Numbered from the stretch's first letter, positions 33,218-42,933 are shown. The stretch: DNA of 64,000 nt from VRUE01 sp963728045 (GCA_963728045.1 CAVSIE010000002.1:186001-250000), one strand, 5' to 3'. The notes: a model not told the origin generated them from the letters alone. Numbers and translations: made by a program.

Positions 33218-34351
33218 ATGCGCGACGTAGCGATCTACGCCCCAGCCGCGGCCAAACTCTACGGTCGCAACGGCGGTGCCGATGGCGGTGGTGGGGCCGA
33301 GATGCAGACCATCATGCTGGCGCGAGCGCTCGCGGCGCGAGGGCTTGACGTCGCTCACGTCGTCTACCCGATTCCCGACCCGGCGCCACTCAAGCCGCCG
33401 GCCCCTGCGCTGGTGGAGCGCCGGCCCACGAGCGGTGGCCGCCGGTTCCACCCGCTGCGCGAGTTCATCGACATCTGGCCGGCGCTCTCCAAAGCAGACG
33501 CCCGGATAGTCGTCGTCCGCGGCAGCGGCGGCTACGTCGTCCCCGCCGCGACCTGGTGCTCACGACACCGTCGAGCTCTGGTCTTCGCGGCGTCAAACGA
33601 GCTCGATTTCGACCTGGAGCGCTCGGACCGCCGTCCCTCGACCCTGCGCGCCTATGGCCGTGCAGCGCGCCGGGCGAAGCGTCTCATCGTCCAGACCGAG
33701 CGCCAGGCCGAGCTCGCCCGGGAAGCCTTCCCCTCTCTGGAGCCGATCGTGATCCCGAGTTTCGCCGAACCGGCTGAGCGCGCCTCGGCAGAACCCGAGT
33801 ACTTCCTCTGGTCCGACCGACTGACCGACTACAAGCGCCCGGAGAAGTACCTGGAGCTGGCCGCCGCCCTGCCCGAGGCGCATTTCCGGATGATCGCCCT
33901 ACCGACGCTGGAGACCTCAGCCGCGCTGCGCGATCGTGTCGAGGCCGTCGCCGGCTCCCTTCCCAATCTGGAGCTCTTGCCACGCCGCTCGCGACCCGAG
34001 GCGCTGGCCGAAATGGAGCGAGCGATCGCGATCGTGAAGACGTCGGAGGTCGAGGGGATGCCCAACACCTTCCTCGAGGCCTGGGCGCGGGGCGTGCCGG
34101 TTCTCTCGCTCAGCGTCGACCCTGACGACCGCATCGCCGAGCGCGGCGCTGGCCTTCTCGCCGAGGGCTCGATGGAGCGCCTGATCGTTGGGGCGCGACA
34201 ACTCCAAGCCGATCCCGAGATGCGCGCCGCTCTCGGCGCCCGCGGGCGCGAGTTCGTCCGCGCCCATCACTCACTCGACGCCGTCGCCGACCGCTGGGCG
34301 GGAATCCTCGGCGAACTCCTCGAGCGGCCGGCTCAGCCGGCTGCGGCCTGA
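33218..34351 (+). CDS. GT4-type glycosyltransferase
   Basis: A 377-residue GT-B enzyme starting at ATG 33218 (MRDVAIYAPAAAKLYGRNGG). The Gly-rich GADGGGGAEMQTIMLARALAARG is the acceptor-side motif, and the donor side has FLWSDRLTDYKRPEKYLELA, KTSEVEGMPNTFLEAWARGVPVLSL, a GT4 EX7E variant. It is convergent with the deacetylase; 19 bases overlap. Sugar specificity is unknown. Neighbours suggest that it helps build the exopolysaccharide. Confidence 0.85.
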   Translation: MRDVAIYAPAAAKLYGRNGGADGGGGAEMQTIMLARALAARGLDVAHVVYPIPDPAPLKPPAPALVERRPTSGGRRFHPLREFIDIWPALSKADARIVVVRGSGGYVVPAATWCSRHRRALVFAASNELDFDLERSDRRPSTLRAYGRAARRAKRLIVQTERQAELAREAFPSLEPIVIPSFAEPAERASAEPEYFLWSDRLTDYKRPEKYLELAAALPEAHFRMIALPTLETSAALRDRVEAVAGSLPNLELLPRRSRPEALAEMERAIAIVKTSEVEGMPNTFLEAWARGVPVLSLSVDPDDRIAERGAGLLAEGSMERLIVGARQLQADPEMRAALGARGREFVRAHHSLDAVADRWAGILGELLERPAQPAAA

Positions 34352-35109
34352 CGCTTTTCGCGCCGCGCCGCGAGCGGATGGCGCAGTCGCGCCAGCCCGC
34401 CCCGTCGCGCCAGAGGCGTGACCTTGAGCCGGAACCGCCAATCGGCTTCGCCGTGGTAGACGCCCACCCGCGGCCAGATCAAGGGGTCCCGCGTCGGGGA
34501 CGTCGGGGCAAGCGTCGCCGCCGACGAGTACCCAGCAGAACGCGTCGCGGCAACGACCTCCGGCGAGAAGTCGCCGTAGGGGTAGGCAAGCGAGCGGCAC
34601 GGCTTGCCGAGCCACTCGGTGAGCATCTGGCGCGGGCGATCCAGCTCAGCGGGAAGAGCGGGGGACGCGACCTGACTGAGGCGGGGATGCGTGTGCGTGT
34701 GGGCTCCGATCTCCCAGCCCAGCCGGTCCAGGGCGAGCAACTGATCGCGACTCATGCAGAGCATCTCCTGCTCGTGCGGGCCGCCGATCCAGCGGTCGAT
34801 CCCCGCCCAGGACATCGGCTCAGCGCTGTCCACGTGCGCGGTCGGGACGAAGACCGTGGCCGGCAGCCCGAGGCGATTCAGGATCGGCAAGGCGAGCTCG
34901 CAGACCGAGCGGTAAGCATCGTCGAAGGTGACCGCGAGCCGCCGTCCCGGCCCGTCTTCGACCGCCTCGGAGAACGTCACCCCCCGGTAGCCCCGGTCGA
35001 CGAGGGCGGACAGCTGCCCCTCGATCGCCTCTGGGGTGGTCGAGAGGTCCGCCGGCCAGGAGTCGCTGACCGCGTGATAGCAGAGCACAAGCGTGTCACC
35101 CCCGGCCAC
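34333..35109 (-). CDS. Polysaccharide deacetylase (NodB fold)
   Basis: About 258 residues. Catalytic motifs LAVTFDDAYRSV (the Asp-Asp metal site) and EIGAHTHTHPRLS (His-x3-His) are intact, and SLAYPYGDFSPEVVAATRSAGY is motif 3. The protein removes N-acetyl groups from a glycan. No signal peptide is visible with the GTG start at 35109 (LVLCYHAVSDSWPADL near the N-terminus); a start at 35190 would add 27 residues without a good ribosome site. Overlaps the convergent glycosyltransferase by 19 bases. Substrate may be the local exopolysaccharide. Confidence 0.82.
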   Translation of the reverse strand: MAGGDTLVLCYHAVSDSWPADLSTTPEAIEGQLSALVDRGYRGVTFSEAVEDGPGRRLAVTFDDAYRSVCELALPILNRLGLPATVFVPTAHVDSAEPMSWAGIDRWIGGPHEQEMLCMSRDQLLALDRLGWEIGAHTHTHPRLSQVASPALPAELDRPRQMLTEWLGKPCRSLAYPYGDFSPEVVAATRSAGYSSAATLAPTSPTRDPLIWPRVGVYHGEADWRFRLKVTPLARRGGLARLRHPLAARREKRQAAAG

Positions 35110-35203
35110 GCCCGGATCATAGATCGGTTTTCTCGCCTGGACGTTTGTATGGGACGTTTCGCCCAGCACTCTGCCGCCTCGCCTTACCACCGATATAGCG
35201 CGG

Positions 35204-36343
35204 GTGAGAGAGTCGCTTCCCTTCCACCGTCGCTACGCCATCCTCGCTGCCCTGGCGGCCGCCTGCCTGGCGCTGCTGGCGATCGGACCCGGTCCCGCCG
35301 CGGCCGATTCGGGATGCACCGAGGTCGCCGCGCCATACGGCTCCGACGAGGGCGAGGGGACCGAGGCCGATCCCTACCGCACGCTGGAGGAGCTGGTCGA
35401 CTCGCTCGACGCCGGCGACGTCGGCTGCCTGCGGGCCGGAACCTACGGCGGCGACTCGGTCTACTTCGAGGCGCCCGGCGCGGAGCTGCGCAGCTACCCC
35501 GGCGAGCTGGCGACGATCACCGCCTTCATGGAGGTCACGCCGGAGGCGGTCGGCGCCCACATACACCACCTCCGCTTCGACGCCTCGCACCACGACAACG
35601 ATGTCGGGATCAAGCTGCAGGCCGACGGGACCCAGTTCACCGACAACGAGCTGACCAAGGGCGGCAACGGCATCTGCCTGCTCGCCGGCACCTACCACCC
35701 GGCCGAGGGCGTCGTGATCGAACGCAACCGCATCTACGACTGCGGGCCAGCGAGCTCGAAGTACATGCACCAGATCTATCTCCAGGGCACCCGCGGCGCG
35801 GTCGTGCGCTGGAACATCCTCACCGGCAACGCCGGGGGCTGGGGAGTCCATATGTACTCCGACGCCGACGACAGCCTGGTCGCCCACAACATCATTGACG
35901 GCGACCACGGCGGTGTGATCTTCGCCGGCGGCGACGACGACACGTCAGACCGCAACGTAGTCCGCAACAACGCGATCACCTATTCGCAGCAGCGCTGGAA
36001 CCTCGAGGGCTCATGGTCCGACGCGGGAACCGGCATCGGCAATCGCGCCCTGCGCAACTGCGTCTACAGCGATGGCGAGGACGCCCCCTCCGGCATCGAG
36101 GAGGGAGACGGGGGGTTCGCGGCGAGCGTGAACCTCATCTCACCAGGATCTCCGTACGTCGCCCGCAGCCGTGGCGACTACCGGTTCGACCCCGACAGCC
36201 GCTGCGTCAAGCTAGTCGGTGACGTGGTCGGCGTCATCGCCGGCACTGTCACCCCGGCTCCGGAAGCTGAACCCAGGCGGGTGCGCCTCGCGACCCCTCG
36301 CCGTCGCGCCGCCCTCTCCTCGCTAACGCCGGCCGCGGGCTAG
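35204..36343 (+). CDS. Right-handed parallel beta-helix protein, copy D
   Basis: A 379-residue secreted protein beginning at GTG 35204 (MRESLPFHRRYAILAALAAACLALL signal). It shares the coil landmarks of copies A-C: HHLRFDASHHDNDVGIKL, GGWGVHMYSDADDSLVAHN and GGVIFAGGDDDTSDRNVVRNNAIT. The tail is short and Arg/Ala-rich (RRVRLATPRRRAALSS) without the Pro array. It is isolated by 17 kb from the other copies, amid glycosyltransferase genes, supporting a link with the exopolysaccharide. Stop overlaps the convergent ligase gene's stop by four bases. Confidence 0.85.
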   Translation: MRESLPFHRRYAILAALAAACLALLAIGPGPAAADSGCTEVAAPYGSDEGEGTEADPYRTLEELVDSLDAGDVGCLRAGTYGGDSVYFEAPGAELRSYPGELATITAFMEVTPEAVGAHIHHLRFDASHHDNDVGIKLQADGTQFTDNELTKGGNGICLLAGTYHPAEGVVIERNRIYDCGPASSKYMHQIYLQGTRGAVVRWNILTGNAGGWGVHMYSDADDSLVAHNIIDGDHGGVIFAGGDDDTSDRNVVRNNAITYSQQRWNLEGSWSDAGTGIGNRALRNCVYSDGEDAPSGIEEGDGGFAASVNLISPGSPYVARSRGDYRFDPDSRCVKLVGDVVGVIAGTVTPAPEAEPRRVRLATPRRRAALSSLTPAAG

Positions 36344-37731
36344 AACTCGCTCGTCGCCGCAGGCGAAGCCGCCTCGCCGAGGCGGTCGAGCTGGGCGCGA
36401 GCGACGCCGAGCAGGGCCGGGCCGAGGGCGAGCAGGAGCCAGAACTGGTTGCTGTACTCGCGCGAGCCAAAGAAGGCGGCGGTGAGGAACCCGATCAGAG
36501 CGATCAGCACCGCGCGGGACAGCAGGTCCATTTCCCGGTCGCCGCTCGCGCCGAACGTCTTCGCCGCCCTCCACAGCGAAGCGAGCACGGCGCCGAGAAT
36601 GGCGAGGAACAACGCCAGCCCTACCACCCCCAGCTCGGCCAGCACTCCGAGATAGGTGTTGTGGGCGACCTTCGGCTCGTCGACGATGAAGTCCGCACGT
36701 TCGATCGTGCCCGGCTCGAGCAGATAGTGCACAGAGGAGCTCTGGAAGTTGCCGGCGCCGACGCCAGAGACCGGGTTGGCCTCGACCATCCGCCAGCCCA
36801 CCCTCCAGATGTCGGTCCGCCCGGTCCCGTTGTCGGACTGGAGCAGGTGCTCGCGCGCCTGCTCGCCGGCGAAGCTGCCGAAGTACACCACCGCCATAAT
36901 CGCTCCCAGCACCGCCGCGACGAGCACCGTGCCGCGACGTGGCCCGGCGATGAACACGCCGGCAACCAGGATCGCGGCGAGGGCGACTATTCCTCCCCGT
37001 GACACGGTCAAGAAGAGGGCCAGCATGCAGAGGGGGACGCCGACCACCGAGGCCAGCTGCAGGGCGGGATGGCCACGCAGTGCGACGGCGAGGCCACCGG
37101 CGAGCGCCACGCCGACGGCGAGCGCGGCGCCGGCTTCGTTGGCATTGCCGATGGAGCCGCTGAGCCTGCCGCCGGCGTCCGCCTCTGTCGGTGAGATGAC
37201 GCCGTAGAAGGCGGCGAGCAAAGCGCCGGTGAGTAGGGCGCCAATCACCCACATCGCTTGGGAGCGGGTGCGCACGGCGGTGTAGATGACCAGGAAGAGC
37301 AGCGCGTTCGGCGCATAGCGGGCGACGGCGCCGATCGCCTCGCCGGAGTCAGCCGCCCAGAGTGCGCTGAAGGCGGCCCAGAAGACGAAGAGCAGGATCA
37401 GGAAAAGCAGCCCGTTGCTCTCGAAGAGCTTGCGGCCGCGGCTCTCCCCGGCCGTCACCGCCGCCAGCCAGGAGAGGATCAGCAGCACCCCGAGCAGTCT
37501 GGTCAGCGGCAGCCCGCCCGACGGCACGGCCTCGTCGATGAAGGTGAAGACCGCGAACACGCAGACGCCGGCGGTGAGGTTGGTTAGCGTGACCCCAACG
37601 AAGACGAGCCCGATCGCGAGGGCCAACGCCAATCTCGGTTCGTACCCCGCCAGCGCGCCGACCAACACCGCCGAGCCGGCGATCGCGAGCGGCAGCAGGC
37701 GATTCGATATCGGACCGGCGTAAACGGTCAA
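36340..37731 (-). CDS. O-antigen ligase/Wzy-like membrane protein
   Basis: About 463 residues with roughly 11 membrane helices. The large loop includes DIWRVGWRMVEANPVSGVGAGNFQS and VAHNTYLGVLAELGVVGL, the classic Wzy_C/O-antigen-ligase signature. TTG at 37731 (MTVYAGPISNRLLPLAI) leaves a 19-base gap from the kinase-like gene; upstream start codons would overlap it by about 150 bases and are unlikely. The protein presumably polymerises or ligates the glycan. It is a second member, after 30637, but lacks TPR repeats. Confidence 0.82.
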   Translation of the reverse strand: MTVYAGPISNRLLPLAIAGSAVLVGALAGYEPRLALALAIGLVFVGVTLTNLTAGVCVFAVFTFIDEAVPSGGLPLTRLLGVLLILSWLAAVTAGESRGRKLFESNGLLFLILLFVFWAAFSALWAADSGEAIGAVARYAPNALLFLVIYTAVRTRSQAMWVIGALLTGALLAAFYGVISPTEADAGGRLSGSIGNANEAGAALAVGVALAGGLAVALRGHPALQLASVVGVPLCMLALFLTVSRGGIVALAAILVAGVFIAGPRRGTVLVAAVLGAIMAVVYFGSFAGEQAREHLLQSDNGTGRTDIWRVGWRMVEANPVSGVGAGNFQSSSVHYLLEPGTIERADFIVDEPKVAHNTYLGVLAELGVVGLALFLAILGAVLASLWRAAKTFGASGDREMDLLSRAVLIALIGFLTAAFFGSREYSNQFWLLLALGPALLGVARAQLDRLGEAASPAATSEF

Positions 37732-37750
37732 GCGTGGCCGTCCAGCGGCG

Positions 37751-39427
37751 TCAGTGCCTTGCCAGTCGCTCGCCGGGCTCGCCGGAGGAGTCTTTCGACC
37801 CTTTCGAGCGTTTCGAGGCGCCGTCCTCCGGTCCAAGCTCAGGGCCCTTACCGGCGGATTCGAAGTAGTAGCTCCCCTCGGAGCCCGCAACGCCGATCAC
37901 GACGAAGCCGCGCGGTTCGAGGCCGTTCTGCTCGAGCAAGTCGGCCAGGCGCGAGAGCTGCAGCAGACTGCTGCCGCCGATCCGGCAGACGAGCAGGAGA
38001 TCGTCGACGCAGTAGGCAAGCGGCAGCGTGTCGATGACCTCGGTGAGAGGGGGCGAATCGACGACGACGTAATCGGCCAGCTCCCGGGCGCGATCCACCA
38101 GCCGCCTCGCGGTCGGCATCGAGAGCAGCTCGCTGATCTGGTCGTCGGGCTTCTGCACGGGGAGCACGCGCAACTCCTCCCCGAATGGCTTGACCGAGAC
38201 CAGCGCGTCGTCCAGGCTCGTCTCGCCGAGCAGCACGTCGCCGATGCCTCGCCGCGGCGTCACTTTCAGCGCAGCGGAGATTTTCGGGCGGCGGAAATCG
38301 GCCTCGATCAGGATCACGCGCTTACCGGCGAGCGCGTAGGAGGAGGCCAGGTTGATCGCGGTGGTCGTCTTGCCGTCGACCGGCGACGGCCCGGTGACCA
38401 GGATCGCCCGTCCGGGCGATTCCGTCTCGCCCTCGCCCGGTCCGGCGGCAGCCGAGAGCATCGCGCGCAGGCCGCGGTAGGCCTCGAGCGTCCGCGGCGA
38501 GAGCGAGGAGGGGCCGAGCGGGACCGGCACGGATTTGCGGATACCGGAGGACTCTGGGTCGATCCCTTTGCGCTCGCGCGGGATGCGCGCAAGGATCGGC
38601 AGGCCATAGCGCTCGCGCAGCTGCTCCTCCCGCCGCAGGCGTGGGTCGATGGCCTGCATCAGGAAGGCGGCGCCAAGACCGAGTATGAGGCCCCCTATCA
38701 GGCCTGCGGCGATCGTCAGCACCGGCCGCGGCGCCACCGGGCTGTCCGGTGGCGCGGCGCTGGTCTCGAAGCGGATCGTCGGGTCGCCGCCGGCCTCGAG
38801 ACTTTCGAGGCGAGTCAGCTGTTCGGTCAGCGTCACCGCCGTGTCGCTGCGAACACTGCCGTTCGCCAGCCGCGCCCGCAAACTCTCGATCAGGGGTTTG
38901 AGCTGGACGCGCAGCTTCTCGTCGCGATCGGCGATCGCGTTTTCGGCGAACGAGTTGGCGATGTCGGCGGCCAGCTCGGGGTCGTTCTCGCGAGCGCTGA
39001 TCACGACGATGTTGCTCTGCGCAACGGGTGAGGCGTCGATGCTGTCGGCCAGGTCCTGAGGCGAATCGTCGAGCGAGAGTTCCTCCTTGACGTCGGCGGC
39101 GACGGCGCGTGAGGTGGCCAGGCGAGCGACGGTTTCGACGTCTCGGCTGGGGTCGCTCGAGCTGCGAATCAGGGCGAGGCCCGTGAGCGCCGGATCGTCC
39201 TCGGCGACCGGGGTGACCAGAAGTTCGGACTGCGCTTCGTAGACCTTGTCGGCAGTGGCCAGGTAGAGCGTCGCGGCGGCGAGGGTGAGCACCATCACGC
39301 CGACGACGAGCCAGATCCTCTCGCGGACCGTCTCCATGTAACGGAGCAGGCTCGGGGGCGCCTGTCGAGGCTTGCGCCAGCCGGCGTCGGCATGACTGCG
39401 TCCAGGCTCTGGCCGGGGAGGCCTCAT
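37751..39427 (-). CDS. Wzz/Wzc-like chain-length and tyrosine-kinase-like protein
   Basis: About 558 residues. Residues 30-280 form the Wzz domain with flanking transmembrane helices (IWLVVGVMVLTLAAATLYLATA and VLTIAAGLIGGLILGLGAAFL). The C-terminal ATPase has P-loop GPSPVDGKTTTAINLA, Walker A' VILIEADFRRP (Glu in place of the usual first Asp) and Walker B YVVVDSPPLTEV. The usual C-terminal Tyr cluster is reduced to SYYFES. It should control chain length and export. ATG 39427 is divergent from the initiating transferase at 39564. Confidence 0.85.
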   Translation of the reverse strand: MRPPRPEPGRSHADAGWRKPRQAPPSLLRYMETVRERIWLVVGVMVLTLAAATLYLATADKVYEAQSELLVTPVAEDDPALTGLALIRSSSDPSRDVETVARLATSRAVAADVKEELSLDDSPQDLADSIDASPVAQSNIVVISARENDPELAADIANSFAENAIADRDEKLRVQLKPLIESLRARLANGSVRSDTAVTLTEQLTRLESLEAGGDPTIRFETSAAPPDSPVAPRPVLTIAAGLIGGLILGLGAAFLMQAIDPRLRREEQLRERYGLPILARIPRERKGIDPESSGIRKSVPVPLGPSSLSPRTLEAYRGLRAMLSAAAGPGEGETESPGRAILVTGPSPVDGKTTTAINLASSYALAGKRVILIEADFRRPKISAALKVTPRRGIGDVLLGETSLDDALVSVKPFGEELRVLPVQKPDDQISELLSMPTARRLVDRARELADYVVVDSPPLTEVIDTLPLAYCVDDLLLVCRIGGSSLLQLSRLADLLEQNGLEPRGFVVIGVAGSEGSYYFESAGKGPELGPEDGASKRSKGSKDSSGEPGERLARH

Positions 39428-39563
39428 GCGTTTACTATGACAGCCAGCACGGTCATGATCTTGTCCGATCCGACGCAGCAATCGCTGCATCGCTCTCGTT
39501 CCTTAACCGATCCCTGGCACGTGCCGATGAAGGACCTGGGCCCTACGAGCCTAGCCCGCGACC
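39428..39563. promoter_or_regulatory. Divergent promoter region of polysaccharide genes
   Basis: 136 bases separate the divergent chain-length kinase and the initiating transferase; it is the main control point of the cluster. GCAGCAATCGCTGC near 39474-39487 is a short inverted repeat and could be an operator. No -35/-10 pair stands out. Confidence 0.35.
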
Positions 39564-40967
39564 ATGAGCACGATCTACGCGCAGAACCTGATCGACCGGA
39601 CGCTGAGCCGGTTCGGCCCACCGATCGTCGCCGCGGTCATCGTCCTGGAGCGGCTGGACAACCTCGACCTGGCGCTGCTCGTGCTGATCTCGATGTTGTT
39701 CGTCGACGCAATCCTGCGCGGCCGGCGCTACCCGCTGCACCTCGTGCCTTTGGCCAGGTACATGCTGAGCGTCCTCGTGCCGGTGACCGGCCTCGCCCTG
39801 GCCTACGGGCTCAGCCAGCTCAATGCCACCTCGCTCGTGACTCCAACGGCGTTCGTGGCGATAGTGGGCGCGAGCACGACCAGCCTGCTCGCCCTCTGGG
39901 TCGGCGACCGCTTCGCGATCGAGCGGCCGATCCGCACCGCGGTGATCGGTGACAGCGGCTTCGCCTCCCGACTCAGGGCGGAGCTGCTGGAGAACCGCAT
40001 CCGCTCCTACCAGCTGATCGGTTACGTCGACGAGTCGCCTGCCGAGGACGGCGACCCCGTTACCGAGAGGGACGGGGAGTCGAGGCTGCCGCGGCTGGGC
40101 GGGATGTCCGAGATCCGCACCGTCGTTCTCGACAACCAGGTCGACCTGCTCGTGGTCAGTCCCGAGCGGCCGCGCCTCTCGATCTTCGAGCAGACCGCGA
40201 AGGCGTGCCTCGACCTGCCAGTGCGGATGATCGAGGCTACGGCCCTCTACGAGAACATCCTCGGGCACGTGCCGATCGGGGCGATCAACTCGGCCTGGTT
40301 CCAGTACATCATGCACCCGCTCTACTCGCCGTCCTCGCCGCTCTCCAAGCGGCTGCTCGACATCCTCGTCTCCGCCGTGCTTCTGGTGGTCGCGGCGCCG
40401 CTGATGATCCTCTGTGCCCTGGCGGTCAAGCTGGAGGACCGGGGGCCGATCCTCTACCGGCAGCGGCGCTACGGCGAGGAGGGGCGCGAGTTCGACATGA
40501 TCAAGTTCCGCACGCTGCGCCCCGACGCCGACCAGCTCCTCGCCGATGGGCGCTCCGAAGAGGAGGTGGTGACGCGGGCGGGCCGGCTGCTACGCAAAGG
40601 CCACCTCAACGAGCTGCCGCAACTGCTCCAGGTGCTGCGCGGAGAGATGTCGCTGGTCGGCCCGCGGCCCGAGCCGCCGGAGCTGGTCGAGACACTGAGC
40701 CAGGTGGTCCCGCACTACGACCGGCGCGCCCTGGTCAAGCCCGGCCTCACTGGCTGGGCGCAGGTGCGATGCGGCTACGCCGGCAGCCGCATCGGCACTG
40801 CCTGGAAGACCTGCCACGACCTCTACTACCTCAAGCACCGCTCGGTCGGGCTGGACCTGGTGATCCTGCTGCAGACCTTCCACGCCCTGGTCGAACGCGA
40901 GGACACCGAGCAGGTGCCGGCGCCCGACTTCATCCTCGGCGACTCGGCTGAGCTGATCACCCGCTAG
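39564..40967 (+). CDS. Initiating polyprenyl glycosyl-1-phosphate transferase
   Basis: A 467-residue membrane enzyme of the CpsE/WcaJ family that puts the first sugar-phosphate on undecaprenyl phosphate. N-terminal four-helix membrane domain (about 1-125), a Rossmann-like middle (IRTAVIGDSGFASRLRAELL), a last membrane helix (LLDILVSAVLLVVAAPLMILCALAVKLE) and the catalytic C-terminus with YRQRRYGEEGREFDMIKFRTL, RLLRKGHLNELPQLLQVLRGEMSLVGPRPEPPEL and GLTGWAQV (short landmarks). It starts synthesis of the exopolysaccharide. The glycosyltransferase at 40979 follows directly. Confidence 0.9.
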   Translation: MSTIYAQNLIDRTLSRFGPPIVAAVIVLERLDNLDLALLVLISMLFVDAILRGRRYPLHLVPLARYMLSVLVPVTGLALAYGLSQLNATSLVTPTAFVAIVGASTTSLLALWVGDRFAIERPIRTAVIGDSGFASRLRAELLENRIRSYQLIGYVDESPAEDGDPVTERDGESRLPRLGGMSEIRTVVLDNQVDLLVVSPERPRLSIFEQTAKACLDLPVRMIEATALYENILGHVPIGAINSAWFQYIMHPLYSPSSPLSKRLLDILVSAVLLVVAAPLMILCALAVKLEDRGPILYRQRRYGEEGREFDMIKFRTLRPDADQLLADGRSEEEVVTRAGRLLRKGHLNELPQLLQVLRGEMSLVGPRPEPPELVETLSQVVPHYDRRALVKPGLTGWAQVRCGYAGSRIGTAWKTCHDLYYLKHRSVGLDLVILLQTFHALVEREDTEQVPAPDFILGDSAELITR

Positions 40968-40978
40968 GTCGGGGACCC

Positions 40979-42121
40979 CTGCGACTGGCCGTCTACAACG
41001 ACTACAGGTTCTGGCGTGCCGAGGGCCAGATCTGGACCGAGCGTGCCTTCGTCGTCTTCCTCGGCGGCCTGGCGGAACAGGTGGACCGGCTGGTCATGCC
41101 CGGTCGCCTCCACCCCGGCGAGGGGCGTGGTGAGCTCGCCCACTACCCGGTGCCGGAGGGGATCGAGTTCGCCCCCCTCCCCTGGTACGGCAGTCTCGCC
41201 AACCCGCTCGCGGTAGGGCGTGCCCTGCTCGGCTCCGTCCGCACCTTCTGGCGAGTGCTGGACGACGTCGACGCTGTTTTGCTGTTCGGCCCCCATCCCA
41301 CCTGCTTCGCTTTCGCCGCGCTGGCCGCCCTGCGCGGGCGCCGGGTGGTGCTCGGGGTGCGGCAGGACCTGCCCGCCTACACGCGCAACAGGCACCCCGA
41401 CCGCCGCTCGATCCAGCTCATGGCCGACACGCTCGAGGCCGGCTATCGGCTCCTGGCTCGCCTCTGCCCCACGGTCGTCGTCGGGCCGGACCTGGCGCGC
41501 AATTACCGCCGCGCTCGCCGGCTGCTGCCGATCAACGTCTCGCTGATCCGCGAGTCGGACGTCGCCCCAGGCCCATCCCGCTCTGATTACGAGGGTGAGC
41601 TGCAGGCGCTCAGCGTCGGCCGGCTCGAGGCGGAGAAGAATCCTTTGCTGCTCGCCGATGCCCTCGCCATGCTCGGCCCGGAGTCGCGCTGGCGCCTCAC
41701 CGTCTGCGGTGAGGGTCCGCTCGCCAGCGAGCTCGCGGAGCGGCTCGAGCGGCTCGGCGTCGACGGGCGGGCGACGCTGGCCGGCTACGTGCCGATCGAC
41801 GGCGGCCTGCTCGACCTCTACCGGGAGAGCCACGCGCTGCTCCACGTCTCCTGGACCGAGGGGCTGCCGCAGATCCTCTTCGAGGCCTTCGCCGCCGGCC
41901 TGCCGGTGGTGGCGACGGCGGTCGGCGGGGTCGCGGAGGCGGCTGGGGACGCCGCGCTGCTCATCCCTCCCGGCGACCCGGGGGCCGCGGCGGAGGCGCT
42001 CGAGCGCGTCGCCGCCGACGCCGAGCTGCGCGAGCGGATGGTGAGCGCCGGCCTCAAGCGGGCCCGGGCGGTCACGCTCGAGGCGGAGAGCGAGCGGCTC
42101 GCCCGCTTCATCGCCGCCTAG
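40979..42121 (+). CDS. GT4-type glycosyltransferase, probable CTG start
   Basis: About 380 residues if initiated at CTG 40979 (MRLAVYNDYRFWRAEGQIWTE), the N-terminal strand expected of a GT4 enzyme. No ATG, GTG or TTG lies in frame until GTG 41081, which would delete the first 34 residues and the acceptor-domain strand. A GGGGA ribosome site lies just upstream of CTG. Donor domain: SVGRLEAEKNPLLLADALAML, VSWTEGLPQILFEAFAAGLPVVAT. It starts 12 bases after the initiating transferase, so second-sugar addition is plausible. Confidence 0.8.
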   Translation: MRLAVYNDYRFWRAEGQIWTERAFVVFLGGLAEQVDRLVMPGRLHPGEGRGELAHYPVPEGIEFAPLPWYGSLANPLAVGRALLGSVRTFWRVLDDVDAVLLFGPHPTCFAFAALAALRGRRVVLGVRQDLPAYTRNRHPDRRSIQLMADTLEAGYRLLARLCPTVVVGPDLARNYRRARRLLPINVSLIRESDVAPGPSRSDYEGELQALSVGRLEAEKNPLLLADALAMLGPESRWRLTVCGEGPLASELAERLERLGVDGRATLAGYVPIDGGLLDLYRESHALLHVSWTEGLPQILFEAFAAGLPVVATAVGGVAEAAGDAALLIPPGDPGAAAEALERVAADAELRERMVSAGLKRARAVTLEAESERLARFIAA

Positions 42122-42156
42122 TAGGAGGGACTGGCGAAACCCCCGGCCGCGGCTCC

Positions 42157-42933
42157 TCAGCGCCGTGTGAGCAGGATGCGGCGCAGACGGACGTATTGAC
42201 GCCCGCCGATGCGCTTGGCCGCCCCCCGCACCGCCCAGCCGGCGCGCTGGCGCAGCCAGGGGCGCGCCTTGCCCGCCGCGGCGGAGACCACCGCCTGCGT
42301 CGGCGTCGAGTCGCGCACTGCGAAGCGGCCGACCAGGGCGCAACCGTCGATCCGCTCGACCGTGCGTCGCGGCTGCGAGGTGAACAGGGTCTCGATCCCC
42401 GCGCCCGCCGCCGCCCTGCCCACCGCTTCGGAGTAGTAGCCGCCGGGGACGCTGGCGGTCGTAACCGGGGCGCCGATCGCCTCCGACAGCGCCGCGACGC
42501 TGCGTGACCACTCCTCGCGCAGGCGCTCCGGTGGGAGGCTCCCGATCCGCTCCGGGTGGGTGTGGGAGTGGGAGCCGATCACGTGCCCTTCCGCGGCGAG
42601 GCGGCGCACCCCCTCCCAGTCGAGGAAGCCCGGCTGCCCGACTCTCTCGGTGACGACGAAGAAGTGCGCCGCCCAGCCGCGCCGCGCCAGCGCGGCGCCG
42701 GCGATGGCGGCGCTCGAGCCGCCGTCGTCGAAGGTGAGCATCCAGCCGCCCTGCGCTGGCAGTGGCGAATCCGCGCGCAGCGGCGGCGCTCCCAACGCCC
42801 GCTCGATCCCGTCCATCTGCCGCTCGAACTCCTCGATCGAGACCGCGTAGACGGCGGCTCCGGCGCCCTCGAAGCCGCCGCGGACCCCGTCGGGGCCGAC
42901 GACGTCGTGGTACATCAGCGCCGACAGCTTCAT
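42157..42933 (-). CDS. Polysaccharide deacetylase (NodB fold)
   Basis: A 258-residue deacetylase starting MKLSALMYHDVVGPDGVRGG. WMLTFDDGGSS gives the Asp-Asp motif and HVIGSHSHTHPERIG the His pair; TASVPGGYYSEAVGRAAAGAG is motif 3. There is no secretion signal. It overlaps the upstream GT2 stop (ATGA), so the two are coupled, which suggests that it modifies an acetylated amino sugar in the same glycan. The basic tail (RLRRILLTRR) may touch the membrane. Confidence 0.85.
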   Translation of the reverse strand: MKLSALMYHDVVGPDGVRGGFEGAGAAVYAVSIEEFERQMDGIERALGAPPLRADSPLPAQGGWMLTFDDGGSSAAIAGAALARRGWAAHFFVVTERVGQPGFLDWEGVRRLAAEGHVIGSHSHTHPERIGSLPPERLREEWSRSVAALSEAIGAPVTTASVPGGYYSEAVGRAAAGAGIETLFTSQPRRTVERIDGCALVGRFAVRDSTPTQAVVSAAAGKARPWLRQRAGWAVRGAAKRIGGRQYVRLRRILLTRR

